Shown piece after piece: positions 1-7,477 of a stretch of DNA of 64,000 nucleotides (positions within the stretch are counted from its first letter, which is position 1; every line of letters begins with the position of its first letter). Under the pieces are notes generated by a model that saw only the letters and a list, made by a program, of their open reading frames with translations, was not told the DNA's origin and searched no databases. The DNA is taken from contig JADLHW010000011.1 of NCBI GenBank assembly GCA_020848615.1, positions 1 to 64,000 of the forward strand. Direction: 5' to 3'. This DNA comes from Thermoleophilia bacterium (GTDB taxonomy: Bacteria > Actinomycetota > Thermoleophilia > Miltoncostaeales > Miltoncostaeaceae). Position numbers and translations under genes: made by a program.

Positions 1-652
1 ACACCGCCGTGATCTGTCGGCAGCGCTCGGGGCCCAGCTCCTCGAAGAACCCGGCGGCCGTCTGCTCACTCCTACCGGGGGCCGCCCACACGAGCCGGCC
101 GGTGTCATGGTCAGTGACGCACATCAGGTACCGGTGGCCCTTGCGGTAGGCGACCTCATCGATCCCGATGCGCCGCAGACCGTCAAGGCCATCCCCCTCG
201 CGGGCCGCGGCGTGCTCGGCGACCAGGCGTTCGATCATCCGGCCGACCGTCGCCCAGTCGACGCGCATCAGGGCGGCGACCGTCGTCTTGGGGGCGTGCT
301 TGACCAGGTACACCGCGGTGTCCTCGAACGCCCTGGTGAACCGCGATCCTGCCCGCGCCCATGGCACCTGCTCGACCCGCACCCCGCAGCCCGGGCACTC
401 CACCCGGCGGACCTCGGCGCGGATCACACAGCGGACCCGCCCAACATCCAGGTGCCGCCAGGACCTTGTGCGGGTGTCGTAGGCGACACCGATCCGCCGG
501 GCGCATCCTGAGCAGTGCATCGCCCGGCGCGCGCCCAGGGCGACTGTGACCAGCACTCGCTCGATGCCGTCCTCATCCTCCTCGAGCTCGACCCCGACGA
601 CCCGCTCGCGGCCCAGCCGCAACAGCCGCTTGAATAGCGTCGCCACGCGCAT
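1..652 (-). CDS. ISL3-family transposase, N-terminal part
   Basis: The first 217 codons of a transposase that runs off the left edge. Two CxxC pairs form an N-terminal zinc ribbon (CSGC near residue 43 and CPGC near residue 77). A helix-turn-helix-like stretch follows, then the start of the DDE domain with the motif GIDEVAYRKGHRYL, whose Asp is the expected first catalytic acid of ISL3/IS1167 enzymes. The ATG at 652 has an AGGAG seven bases upstream. The acid residues farther downstream are outside the window, so activity cannot be judged. It would catalyse movement of the IS element. Confidence 0.9.
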   Translation of the reverse strand, partial: MRVATLFKRLLRLGRERVVGVELEEDEDGIERVLVTVALGARRAMHCSGCARRIGVAYDTRTRSWRHLDVGRVRCVIRAEVRRVECPGCGVRVEQVPWARAGSRFTRAFEDTAVYLVKHAPKTTVAALMRVDWATVGRMIERLVAEHAAAREGDGLDGLRRIGIDEVAYRKGHRYLMCVTDHDTGRLVWAAPGRSEQTAAGFFEELGPERCRQITAV

Positions 653-680
653 CCTGGTGCTCCTGTCTTCGCTTCCCTAG

Positions 681-703
681 GAAGACGCGAAGCTACGAGA
701 GCC
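681..703 (-). repeat. ISL3 terminal inverted repeat (one end)
   Basis: Outer end of the IS upstream of the transposase gene. On the minus strand it starts at 703 with GGCTCTCGTAGC and runs to about 681. The neighbouring 667-692 stretch is an imperfect inverted repeat (TTCGC..TTCC / GGAA..GCGAA), as often seen just inside IS ends. The partner repeat is off the left edge. Confidence 0.7.
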
Positions 704-820
704 GCCGGACTGCGCGTGGCACCCATCCCCAAGCCGATCCCGGCGGGTTCAGGCCGTCCGGTTACCCACTTCGATGCCCGAAGAGCCCCCTTTCCGGCAC
801 GGCCGCGCCGGGGGCGCACC

Positions 821-1231
821 TCACGGTGCGGTCGGGGGCGGCCCGGCCGCCGCGGCGCGTGCACGCGCGTCGCGGCGGGACCGCAGGCACAGCTGGGCGG
901 CGGTGACGACCAGCAGCGCCGCGAAGGCGATCCGCAGGACGCGCTCGGGCGCGGCATCGGCGATGAACGCCCCGGCGATCGCGGTGACCACCGATGCGGC
1001 GCCGATCACCCCCGCGTCGCGCCAGCGGATGTGCCCGTGGCGGCGCTGCTGCCACGATCCGAGCAGCGCGACCGGGACGATGGCCAGCAGCGACGTGGCC
1101 TCCGCGTGCAGCTGTGAGAGCCCGACGACGAGGGTGAGGGCGGGCACGAAGATCACGCCTCCGCCCACGCCGAACAGGCCGGCGACGACCCCGGCGGCCA
1201 CGCCCAGCAGGGCGACCGCGAGCAGCTCCAT
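821..1231 (-). CDS. TauE/SafE (TSUP) transporter half, C-terminal partner
   Basis: A 136-residue membrane protein with the FGVGGG signature of the sulfite exporter TauE/SafE family near residues 21-26 and about four hydrophobic segments. Full TSUP proteins are about 250 residues and carry two such repeats. This one is half size and follows a second half-size gene whose stop codon overlaps this start by one base (TGATG). The two products probably pair into one transporter for a sulfur oxyanion or organic acid; the substrate cannot be told. The tail after residue 112 is basic and alanine-rich. Confidence 0.85.
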   Translation of the reverse strand: MELLAVALLGVAAGVVAGLFGVGGGVIFVPALTLVVGLSQLHAEATSLLAIVPVALLGSWQQRRHGHIRWRDAGVIGAASVVTAIAGAFIADAAPERVLRIAFAALLVVTAAQLCLRSRRDARARAAAAGPPPTAP

Positions 1232-1611
1232 CACTCCACCACCAGCAGCACGGCCACCGCGACCATCATGCCGGCGAACAGGTACGTGAGGACCTCGGTG
1301 GGCAGGCGGCGCTTGAGCGCCACCCCGAGGGTGACCCCCAGCATCGCGGGGATGCCCACCAGCATTGCGTGCCCGTACTCCACGTTCCCCAGGGCACCGT
1401 GCGCGACGGTGCCCCACACCGCGACGAAGATGATCGCCGCGAGCGAGGTGGCGGTGGCCGTGCGGGTGTCGTACCCCATCAGGGTGATCAGCAGCGGCAC
1501 CACCAGGATGCCCCCGCCCACGCCGAACACCGCGGAGAACATCCCCGCGGCCGCGCCGATCGCGACCAGCTGCGGGATCCCGCCGTGCCGCGCGCTGTTA
1601 GCCTCGGCCAT
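1231..1611 (-). CDS. TauE/SafE (TSUP) transporter half, N-terminal partner
   Basis: A 126-residue hydrophobic protein with the TSUP motif FGVGGG near residues 29-34 and four or five predicted membrane spans. It is the upstream member of a split transporter pair, coupled to the downstream half by a TGATG overlap. The ATG at 1611 has a good GGAAGG ribosome site seven bases upstream. That site lies inside the first codons of the divergent otsB gene, whose start is only two bases away, so the promoter of this gene must lie within the otsB coding region. Confidence 0.85.
   Translation of the reverse strand: MAEANSARHGGIPQLVAIGAAAGMFSAVFGVGGGILVVPLLITLMGYDTRTATATSLAAIIFVAVWGTVAHGALGNVEYGHAMLVGIPAMLGVTLGVALKRRLPTEVLTYLFAGMMVAVAVLLVVE
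1599..1604 (+). promoter_or_regulatory. Leaderless -10 element (TAGCCT) for otsB
   Basis: TAGCCT fits the actinobacterial -10 pattern TANNNT and ends exactly eight bases before the GTG at 1613. No Shine-Dalgarno sequence precedes that GTG, as expected if transcription starts at the initiation codon. The same spacing recurs at other genes here (11343, 24013, 51180). No clear -35 is seen. Confidence 0.5.
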
Positions 1612-1612
1612 C

Positions 1613-2425
1613 GTGAGCCTTCCGCCGCTCGTCGCCGCCGTCCTGGCGCCGCCCGCCGCCGCTCCCCGCGATGTCGCCCTGCTGCTGGACTTCGACGGGA
1701 CGCTGAGCCACATCGTGCCGCGCTCCGAGGACGCCCGCCTGGTCGCCGGCGCCCGGGAGGCGCTGGAGGCGCTGCGCGGCCGCCTGGGCCTCCTGGGGTT
1801 CGTGAGCGGCCGGGGCCTCGCCGACCTGGAGGGCCTGGTGGGCATCCCGGGATGCGCCTACGCCGGGAACCACGGCATGGAGATCCGCCACCCCGGCGGG
1901 CCGGCGGAGGTCGTCCCGGAGGTGCGGCCGTGGGTCGCCCGGGTGAACGCCTTCGGTGCGGCCCTCGATGCCGGGCGGCTGGACCAGGAGGGCATCCGCC
2001 TGGAGGACAAGGGCGCCAGCCTGTCCCTGCACTGGCGGACCGCCCCCGACCCCGTTCGCGCCGAGGACGCGGCCCGGCGGTGGCTCGCCCCGCACGCCAC
2101 GGTAGCGGGGTTCGCGGTGACCTGGGGCCGGATGGTCATGGAGGTGCGGCCACCGGTGGTGGTGCACAAGGGCACGGCGATCCGGGCGCTGGTCGCGGCG
2201 GCGGGGACGGCCGTGGCCGCCTACGTGGGCGACGACCGCACCGACGCCGACGGCTGGGCGGAGCTGCGCCGCATGGCGGATCGCGGGGAGCTGCGCCGGT
2301 GCCTGGCGGTCGCCGCCGACGGCGACGGCGTGCCTCCCGCGGTGCTGGAGGCGGCCGACGTCCACGTGCCGGGCCCGGAGGGGGTGCTCGCGATGCTGCG
2401 CGGGCTGCTCGCCGCAATCGGCTGA
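1613..2425 (+). CDS. otsB: Trehalose-6-phosphate phosphatase
   Basis: A 270-residue HAD-superfamily enzyme that removes phosphate from trehalose 6-phosphate. The nucleophile motif DFDGTLS is at residues 26-32, with a threonine/serine motif FVSGRG near 65 and the metal-binding GDDRTD near 206, all typical of OtsB, as is the NHGMEIR segment. No trehalose-phosphate synthase (OtsA) is next to it. The GTG start at 1613 has no ribosome site but sits eight bases after TAGCCT, so it is probably leaderless. It faces the TSUP gene with one base between the two start codons, and ends eight bases before the convergent polX stop. Confidence 0.92.
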   Translation: MSLPPLVAAVLAPPAAAPRDVALLLDFDGTLSHIVPRSEDARLVAGAREALEALRGRLGLLGFVSGRGLADLEGLVGIPGCAYAGNHGMEIRHPGGPAEVVPEVRPWVARVNAFGAALDAGRLDQEGIRLEDKGASLSLHWRTAPDPVRAEDAARRWLAPHATVAGFAVTWGRMVMEVRPPVVVHKGTAIRALVAAAGTAVAAYVGDDRTDADGWAELRRMADRGELRRCLAVAADGDGVPPAVLEAADVHVPGPEGVLAMLRGLLAAIG

Positions 2426-2433
2426 CGGGCGCG

Positions 2434-4158
2434 TCACGCCCGCCGGGCGTCCGGCATCCGGGTGTTCGCGACGTCCTCCGGCCGGGCGCCCGCGCGTCGC
2501 GCCACACGCAGCGCGAAGTCCAGGTATCCCAGCTCCTCCGGGCGGTGCGCGTCGGAGCTCAGCAGCAGCCGCGCACCCGCCGCGAGGGCCGTCCGCGCCA
2601 GGGCGGAGTCCAGGTCCAGGCGCCGCGGCTGCCCGTTGATCTCCAGGTACGTCCCGGTGGCGGCGGCGCGCTCGGCGATGGCGGCGATGTCGAGGGCGAG
2701 GCCCTCCCGGCGGCCCATCATCCGCCCGCGGGGGTGCCCGATGGCGTCGACGTGCGGGTTCTCGACGGCCGCCAGCACACGGGCGGTGCCCTCGTCCCCG
2801 CTCGCCCGCAGGCCGGAGTGGAGGCTCGCGACCACCAGGTCGAAGCCCTCCAGCAGGTCGTCTTCGAAGTCCAGGCGGCCGTCGGCGAGGATGTCGACCT
2901 CCGTGCACTTCAGCACCGTGATGCCGTCGGTGCGGGCGTTCAGCTCGTCGATGGCCTCCCATTGCCGCCGCACCCGGTCGGGCGTGAGGCCATGCGTCAT
3001 CGCCAGCGACTGGGAGTGGTCGGCGATGCCGACGTACCGGTACCCGCGGTCCCGGGCCGCCAGGACCATGGTGGCCATGTCGGCGCGGCCGTCGCTCCAG
3101 TCGCTGTGCATGTGGATCTCACCGAGGATGTCGCCGCGCTCCACCAGACGGGGCACCTCGCCGCGGGCGGCCACGGCCAGCTCGTCCCGGTCCTCACGGA
3201 GCTCCGGGGGGATCCACGCGAGGCCCAGGGCGCCGTAGACGTCCTCCTCCGCGGCGCTCACCGACACGGTGCCGTCGGCGGCGGTGAGCCCGTGCTCGCT
3301 CATCGAGACACCCCGCCTCAGCGCCAGCTCCCGCAGCCGCACGTTGTGCTGCGCCGAGCCGGTGGCGTGCTGCAGCAGGTTCCCGAACCGGTCCGGCGGG
3401 GCGATCGAGACCTCGATGCGCAGCCCCGGGTGGGTCGTCACGGCCCGCCGCAGCTCGCCCGCTCCCGCGCTGATCGCCACCAGGGGGCTGGCGTCCAGTG
3501 CGGCGGCGACCGCGGCCGGGTCGCTGGCGGCGACGACCACGTCGGCGTCGTGAACGGTCTCCCGCCCGCGCCGCAGTGAGCCGGCGACCTCCACGCGCAG
3601 GACGCCGGGCACGGCGCGCAGCTCCGCCGCCAGGGCCTCGGCCTGCGGCAGCGCGAGCCCCATCGAGATGCGCTCGGCGCCCGCCTCCCCCGCGCCGGGG
3701 GCGTCCAGCTGGGCGGTGATCTGCGCCTCGGTGGACGGTCCCATGCCCGCGACCGTCCGCAGGCGGCCGGCCTCGGCGGCGGCCCGCAGGCCCTCGATGT
3801 CGGTGACGCCCAGCTCATGCCACAGCGCGACCGCGCGCTTCGGGCCGATGCCCTCCAGCCGGGCGATCCGCACCAGTCCCTCCGGGGTGCGCTCTCGGGC
3901 CTTCTCCAGCGCGGAGATCACGCCCGTCTGGGCCAGCTCGACGATCTTCGCCTGCAGCGTGGCGCCGATGTCCGGCAGGTCGGTCGCCCGTCCCCGCAGG
4001 GCCATCTCGGCCACCGAGGCGGGGGCCGCACGCACCCGCGCGGCGCCGCGCCGGTAGGCCAGGACGCGGTGCCGCACCGCGCCCTCGAGCTCCAGGAGAT
4101 CGCCCAGCAGGGTGAACGCGTCAGCGATCTCACCATTCGTCAACGATTTCCCCTCCAT
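2434..4158 (-). CDS. polX: DNA polymerase/3'-5' exonuclease PolX
   Basis: A 574-residue family X polymerase, the usual length for bacterial PolX. Order: N-terminal 8-kDa helical domain, helix-hairpin-helix (IGPKRA near residue 103, GMGPST near 135), nucleotidyltransferase palm with the catalytic DAD motif near 216-218, and from about residue 340 a C-terminal PHP domain starting EIHMHSDWSDG that supplies the exonuclease and AP-endonuclease activities through metal-binding His and Asp. The likely role is gap filling in base excision or break repair. A TATCCT box six bases upstream of the ATG suggests a leaderless transcript. Confidence 0.96.
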   Translation of the reverse strand: MEGKSLTNGEIADAFTLLGDLLELEGAVRHRVLAYRRGAARVRAAPASVAEMALRGRATDLPDIGATLQAKIVELAQTGVISALEKARERTPEGLVRIARLEGIGPKRAVALWHELGVTDIEGLRAAAEAGRLRTVAGMGPSTEAQITAQLDAPGAGEAGAERISMGLALPQAEALAAELRAVPGVLRVEVAGSLRRGRETVHDADVVVAASDPAAVAAALDASPLVAISAGAGELRRAVTTHPGLRIEVSIAPPDRFGNLLQHATGSAQHNVRLRELALRRGVSMSEHGLTAADGTVSVSAAEEDVYGALGLAWIPPELREDRDELAVAARGEVPRLVERGDILGEIHMHSDWSDGRADMATMVLAARDRGYRYVGIADHSQSLAMTHGLTPDRVRRQWEAIDELNARTDGITVLKCTEVDILADGRLDFEDDLLEGFDLVVASLHSGLRASGDEGTARVLAAVENPHVDAIGHPRGRMMGRREGLALDIAAIAERAAATGTYLEINGQPRRLDLDSALARTALAAGARLLLSSDAHRPEELGYLDFALRVARRAGARPEDVANTRMPDARRA

Positions 4159-4164
4159 ACGGCC

Positions 4165-4170
4165 AGGATA
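4165..4170 (-). promoter_or_regulatory. Candidate -10 (TATCCT) for polX
   Basis: On the minus strand TATCCT ends six bases before the polX ATG and matches TANNNT. There is no ribosome site, which fits a leaderless or nearly leaderless mRNA. Confidence 0.4.
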
Positions 4171-4198
4171 TCCACGGCGTGTGGCGAACCGCCGTTGA

Positions 4199-4204
4199 TA
4201 CGAT
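4199..4204 (+). promoter_or_regulatory. Candidate -10 (TACGAT) for L,D-transpeptidase gene
   Basis: TACGAT matches TANNNT. Transcription would begin near 4211, just before the GAGGG ribosome site at 4216-4220 used by the ATG at 4233. It lies back to back with the polX promoter. Confidence 0.4.
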
Positions 4205-4232
4205 GGCGCCCCAGCGAGGGTCCTCGTCGCAG

Positions 4233-5852
4233 ATGACACGACCACACCACGGGGCGGCGGTGCAGATGAGTTCGAAGCGGATGCGCTGGACGGCGGGCGG
4301 CGTCGCCGGCGCCGCGATCCTGGCAGCGGGTGCATTCGGCGGCTGGCAGTACGAGACGCGCGCGCAGATCGCCGAGCTCGTGCCCGCGCCGGACTCCGCC
4401 GTGGCGACGGACGCCCCGCAGATCGTGGTGCGCCTGGACGGCGCGGACCGCGTGAGCGACCTCAGCGTGTCGGTGAACGGCCGCGACGTCACCTCCGGGG
4501 TGCGCGCCGCAAAGGACCGCCTCATCATCCCCACGTCGGGGCTCGAGGACGGCGCCCAGACGGTGGAGGTGAGCTTCGGCACCTCCAACCTGTTCTCCCG
4601 GTCCGTCTCCCGCAGGTGGGACTTCGACGTCGACACCGCGCCGCCCACGCTGTCCGCGAAGCTCCCGCGCGACGGGGACGTGAGCAAGCGCAAGGCCGTG
4701 CGGTTCACCGGCACCGCGGAGCCCGGCTCCGCCGTCGCGGTGAACTGGAAGGGCGGCTCGGCGTCCGGGACGGCCGGGCCCGACGGCGCCTACGCGGTCA
4801 CCGCGAAGCTGCCGGAGGGCGACGTGGCCGCCACGGTGTCCGCCGCCGACCGCGCGGGCAACACCACCCGGGCCAGCCAGGGCGTGGTGGTCGACACCAT
4901 CGCCCCCGTCATCGCGCTGTCCGGCCCCAAGCCCGGCGCGATCCTCACGGACACCGCGTCGCCGCGGGTCATCGGGACCGTGGTGAAGGACGATCCCAAG
5001 CTGCTCACCTTCGGCGCCACCGTGAACGGCAAGGAGGCGATCTCCATGCCGGGCAGCGCCGCCCTCACCACCTCGTCCGACACGGGCCTGGTGGAGGCCG
5101 CGGTCACCACCGCGCCGCTGGAGCTCGACGGCCGGCGGTTCTCGCTGGCGGTGGGCGACCTGCCGCAGGGCCGCTCCACCGTGACGGTGTGGGCGAAGGA
5201 CCGGGCCGGCAACATCTCCGCGAAGACCGTGAAGGTCATGGTGGACAGCGCCGAGGACTTCGGCGCGAACGACCTGCGCATCGGGGCGCGCGGCGAGGAC
5301 GCCCGCACCCTCAACGAGCGCCTCAAGCAGGCGGGCGTGCTGCGCGGCAAGGTCACCAGCACCTTCAACCAGAAGACCCTGAACGCCGTCCTGAAGTACC
5401 AGAAGCGGCACCGGCTCAAGCGCACGGGCGCCGTGAACGCCGCCACCCGCGAGGCGATGGTCGGCAGGATCGTGGTGGATCTCTCGGAGTACAGCCTCAA
5501 GCTCATCCGGGACGGCCGCGTGGTGAAGCGGTACAAGATCGCGATCGGCCAGGCCGCGTACCCCACGCCCACCGGGACGTACGAGGTCGTGAACATGCAG
5601 ACCAACCCCACGTGGATGCCGCCGAACTCCCCATGGGCGAAGGGCCTGGGCCCCATCCCGCCGGGTCCCGGCAACCCGCTGGGGACGCGCTGGATCGGGA
5701 CGTCGGCCCCGGCCGTGGGCATCCACGGCACGTACGCGGACTACTCGATCGGCACCGCCGCGAGCCACGGCTGCATGCGCATGCACATCCCCGAGGTCGA
5801 GGCCCTGTACGAGGAGGTCTCGGTGGGGATGCCGGTGATCATCAAGGCGTAG
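4233..5852 (+). CDS. Membrane-anchored L,D-transpeptidase (YkuD) with Ig-like and peptidoglycan-binding domains
   Basis: A 539-residue cell-wall enzyme predicted to make 3-3 peptidoglycan cross-links. A single N-terminal hydrophobic anchor lies near residues 20-40. Then come two or three Ig-like repeats with the phrase AADRAGNTT / AKDRAGNIS and VDTAPP/VDTIAP linkers, a PG_binding_1 domain (LNERLKQAGV...LKYQKRHRLKRTG) and a C-terminal YkuD domain. The catalytic motif is complete: HGTYAD, then SHGCMRM with Cys514. The ATG at 4233 was chosen because GAGGG lies 12 bases upstream; the ATG at 4266 is an alternative and keeps the anchor. The next gene begins 35 bases downstream. Confidence 0.93.
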   Translation: MTRPHHGAAVQMSSKRMRWTAGGVAGAAILAAGAFGGWQYETRAQIAELVPAPDSAVATDAPQIVVRLDGADRVSDLSVSVNGRDVTSGVRAAKDRLIIPTSGLEDGAQTVEVSFGTSNLFSRSVSRRWDFDVDTAPPTLSAKLPRDGDVSKRKAVRFTGTAEPGSAVAVNWKGGSASGTAGPDGAYAVTAKLPEGDVAATVSAADRAGNTTRASQGVVVDTIAPVIALSGPKPGAILTDTASPRVIGTVVKDDPKLLTFGATVNGKEAISMPGSAALTTSSDTGLVEAAVTTAPLELDGRRFSLAVGDLPQGRSTVTVWAKDRAGNISAKTVKVMVDSAEDFGANDLRIGARGEDARTLNERLKQAGVLRGKVTSTFNQKTLNAVLKYQKRHRLKRTGAVNAATREAMVGRIVVDLSEYSLKLIRDGRVVKRYKIAIGQAAYPTPTGTYEVVNMQTNPTWMPPNSPWAKGLGPIPPGPGNPLGTRWIGTSAPAVGIHGTYADYSIGTAASHGCMRMHIPEVEALYEEVSVGMPVIIKA

Positions 5853-5887
5853 GCTTCCCGGGTCCCAACCGACCCCGGAGCACACCC

Positions 5888-6154
5888 ATGGCCATCTACC
5901 TCTCCATCGCGCCCGTCCAGCCGTTCGCCGACATGAGCACCGAGGACGTGGAGGGCGAGCCGGGTGTGATGGTGGTGACCGGCGACGGCAAGGTCGTGGG
6001 CGTCCACCTGGCCGACAACCGCCTGGTGCTGAGGCTCCCGCAGCTCATCGAGCGGTTCGGGCTGGACGAGGATCGTGTGTGGGCGAAGCTCCGCGGCGAC
6101 GATGACGTGACCCTGGGCCGGCGGTCCCTGCACGGGAGCCGGAACCCGCGGTGA
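5888..6154 (+). CDS. Hypothetical protein, 88 residues
   Basis: I do not recognise this family. It is a small acidic-to-neutral protein without signal peptide or membrane span, with phrases EGEPGVMVVTGDGKVVGVHL and RLPQLIERFGLDEDRVWAKL that suggest a compact beta-then-helix fold. The ATG has CGGAG eight bases upstream, and the stop overlaps the GTG start of the following CHRD gene by four bases (GTGA), so translation of the two is likely coupled. Codon use matches its neighbours, supporting a real gene. Confidence 0.7.
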   Translation: MAIYLSIAPVQPFADMSTEDVEGEPGVMVVTGDGKVVGVHLADNRLVLRLPQLIERFGLDEDRVWAKLRGDDDVTLGRRSLHGSRNPR

Positions 6155-6912
6155 CCCTCCGGCGGCCGGTGGCGGCCCTGCTGGCCGTTGCCGGGATCGT
6201 CGTCCCGGCCGGCGCGGCGCACGGCGCCCGGCTCACCGCCGCCCTCAGCGCCGACCAGGTTCTGCCCGCCGTCCCCGCGGGCGTCCCGTTCGCGGCCGCG
6301 GCGACGTTCCACGGCACGCTCACCCGGGCGCGGCACCTCACGTGGCGCCTCCAGAGCTCCGGCACCACGGGCCCCGTGACCGCCGCCCGGATCCACCTGG
6401 GCGGACGGCGCGCCGACGGCCCGGCCGTCCTCACCCTCTGCGCGCCGTGCGCGACCCGCACCCGCGGCACGGTCGCACGCGTGACACCGCGCGTGGCCGC
6501 GGCGCTCCGCACGGGCCGCGCGTACGTGGAGATCGCCACGGCGGCGAACCCGGCCGCCGAGTTGCGGGGCGCGGTGGTGATCGCCATCCGCACGGCCCTC
6601 CGCCAGTTGCCGGACCATCCGCACCGCACCGAGACCCGCGGGATGCGCGTCCTCACCGGACTCCTCGACGGCGGCCACCTCGACTGGGACCTCGTCCTCC
6701 AGGGCATCGCCTCACCGGTCACGCGGGCGGAGATCCGGGAGGGCGATGCAACGGTCCGCGTCCTGTGCGCTCCGTGCGGGGGGATCCGGTCGGGCACCTG
6801 GCGCCTTCGGCGCGGCCACGAGCAGGCCCTCCGGCGCGGCGATCTCAAGCTGTGGATCGCGACGGCTGCCGACCGGACCGGCTACGCCACCGGCCGGATC
6901 CTCATCGACTGA
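6151..6912 (+). CDS. Secreted protein with two CHRD domains
   Basis: A 253-residue exported protein. Residues 1-26 form a signal peptide ending near AAHGA. Two CHRD (chordin-type) repeats follow: the first (about 28-145) has LTAALSADQVLP, then TGPVTAARIHLGG and a CAPC pair; the second (about 160-253) repeats the pattern with SPVTRAEIREG and another CAPC. The paired CxxC in each repeat may form disulfides. CHRD domains in bacteria are of unknown function. The GTG start overlaps the upstream stop by four bases. Nothing shows its regulation. Confidence 0.8.
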   Translation: MTLRRPVAALLAVAGIVVPAGAAHGARLTAALSADQVLPAVPAGVPFAAAATFHGTLTRARHLTWRLQSSGTTGPVTAARIHLGGRRADGPAVLTLCAPCATRTRGTVARVTPRVAAALRTGRAYVEIATAANPAAELRGAVVIAIRTALRQLPDHPHRTETRGMRVLTGLLDGGHLDWDLVLQGIASPVTRAEIREGDATVRVLCAPCGGIRSGTWRLRRGHEQALRRGDLKLWIATAADRTGYATGRILID

Positions 6913-6958
6913 CCAGGCGCCGGCGTCGCATCGCCGCCGGCCCGGCAATCGTGGTCGT

Positions 6959-7040
6959 ATGGCGCGTCCGGAGGGTCTTCCCCCGGAACCACGGCTGACG
7001 CCTGCCCCGGCACCAACTCGAGGTAGGCACTTCCGAGGTG
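6959..7040 (-). repeat. Dispersed repeat, copy C (most diverged)
   Basis: On the minus strand this stretch shares CGTGGTTCC followed by GGGG and CCGGACGCG with the other two copies, and aligns with copy A at roughly 70% over about 75 bases by eye. It lies in the opposite orientation to copy A, 230 bp away. Similarity stops near 6959, so only the core is kept. Function unknown. Confidence 0.6.
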
Positions 7041-7270
7041 GAGCACGAGCGCCGATCGTCCCCGACGTACCCGTGGAGCGCAGAGGGGCTCAGGAACCGC
7101 CGCCCCCACGGGTTGTCGCGCTCCGCGGGGGTCAGCTCGGCCAGATCGCAGACCTCGTCCCGGTCACGGGTGATCGTGGCGATCCGGTGCTCGACGATCC
7201 GGCGGGCCCCAACCTCCGAGAGCAGGTGCGTACCGGCCCGGTCGATGCAGCCGGCGACCTGGCTGAAGCG

Positions 7271-7380
7271 ATGCCGGGAGCCGTGGCTGGCGACCTGGAC
7301 TCAGCTCCAGGCAGCCGTCGGGCGTGGTTCCTGGGGCCAGCGCCACCGGACGCGCATGGGCAACGCTCACGCGAGTCGAC
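7271..7380 (+). repeat. Dispersed repeat, copy A
   Basis: About 110 bases that match copy B (51239-51348, minus strand) at roughly 75-80% by eye, from ATGnCGGGAGCC to CGCGAGTCGA. It contains a perfect hairpin CCTGGA-CTCAGC-TCCAGG (7294-7311); in copy B the arms differ but still pair except for one mismatch and the TCAG loop core is kept. Substitutions between A and B are spread over all codon positions, which argues against a protein-coding element. Confidence 0.7.
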
Positions 7381-7446
7381 CAGGCCAGAAGAATCCGGCG
7401 CGCCGACGGTCCCGAATCACACGACGCCCGAACCACTCCGAGCCCC

Positions 7447-7464
7447 GGTGAGCAAGGGCTCACC
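7447..7464 (-). terminator. Hairpin downstream of ileS
   Basis: GGTGAGC-AAGG-GCTCACC forms a perfect 7-bp stem with a four-base loop 14 bases past the ileS stop. No T-run follows, so it is a weak or U-less terminator candidate, as is common in GC-rich actinobacteria. Confidence 0.35.
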
Positions 7465-7477
7465 AGGAAGGAGAGCC

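Larger units (their letters stand above)
1..703 (-). mobile_element. Truncated ISL3-family insertion sequence
   Basis: The left edge of the window cuts an insertion sequence. It holds the N-terminal part of an ISL3-type transposase reading leftward, and ends at 703 with a terminus that, read on the minus strand, begins GGCTCTCGTAGCTTCGCG. Known ISL3 elements start with GGCTCTT-like ends and make 8-bp target duplications. The 8 bases just outside (704-711, GCCGGACT) would be the duplication, but the other end lies outside the window, so this cannot be tested. Whether the copy is intact is unknown. Confidence 0.85.
6913..7477. other. Intergenic region holding an inverted repeat pair
   Basis: This 565-bp gap between the convergent CHRD and ileS genes has no ORF with convincing codon use. 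It contains two copies of an unrecognised repeat in opposite orientation (6959-7040 and 7271-7380) around a 230-bp centre, then a small hairpin (7447-7464). The centre can be read on the minus strand as an open frame with the phrase LAELTPAERDNPWGRRFL, which I cannot assign; it may be a remnant. The arrangement looks like a decayed small mobile element or a structured RNA. Confidence 0.5.

Noticed and set aside
1369..3579. A 736-codon frame across otsB and polX
   Set aside because: It is an out-of-frame shadow of otsB and an antisense shadow of polX, with Arg/Gly/Pro-rich composition.
7043..7270. Minus-strand frame between the inverted repeats as a small gene
   Set aside because: It has no good start or ribosome site and no recognisable family; kept only as a possible remnant in the intergenic description.
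7271..7380. Repeat A as a cobalamin, ydaO (c-di-AMP) or c-di-GMP riboswitch
   Set aside because: None of the conserved core motifs of those families is present, and this copy is not upstream of a gene in its own direction.
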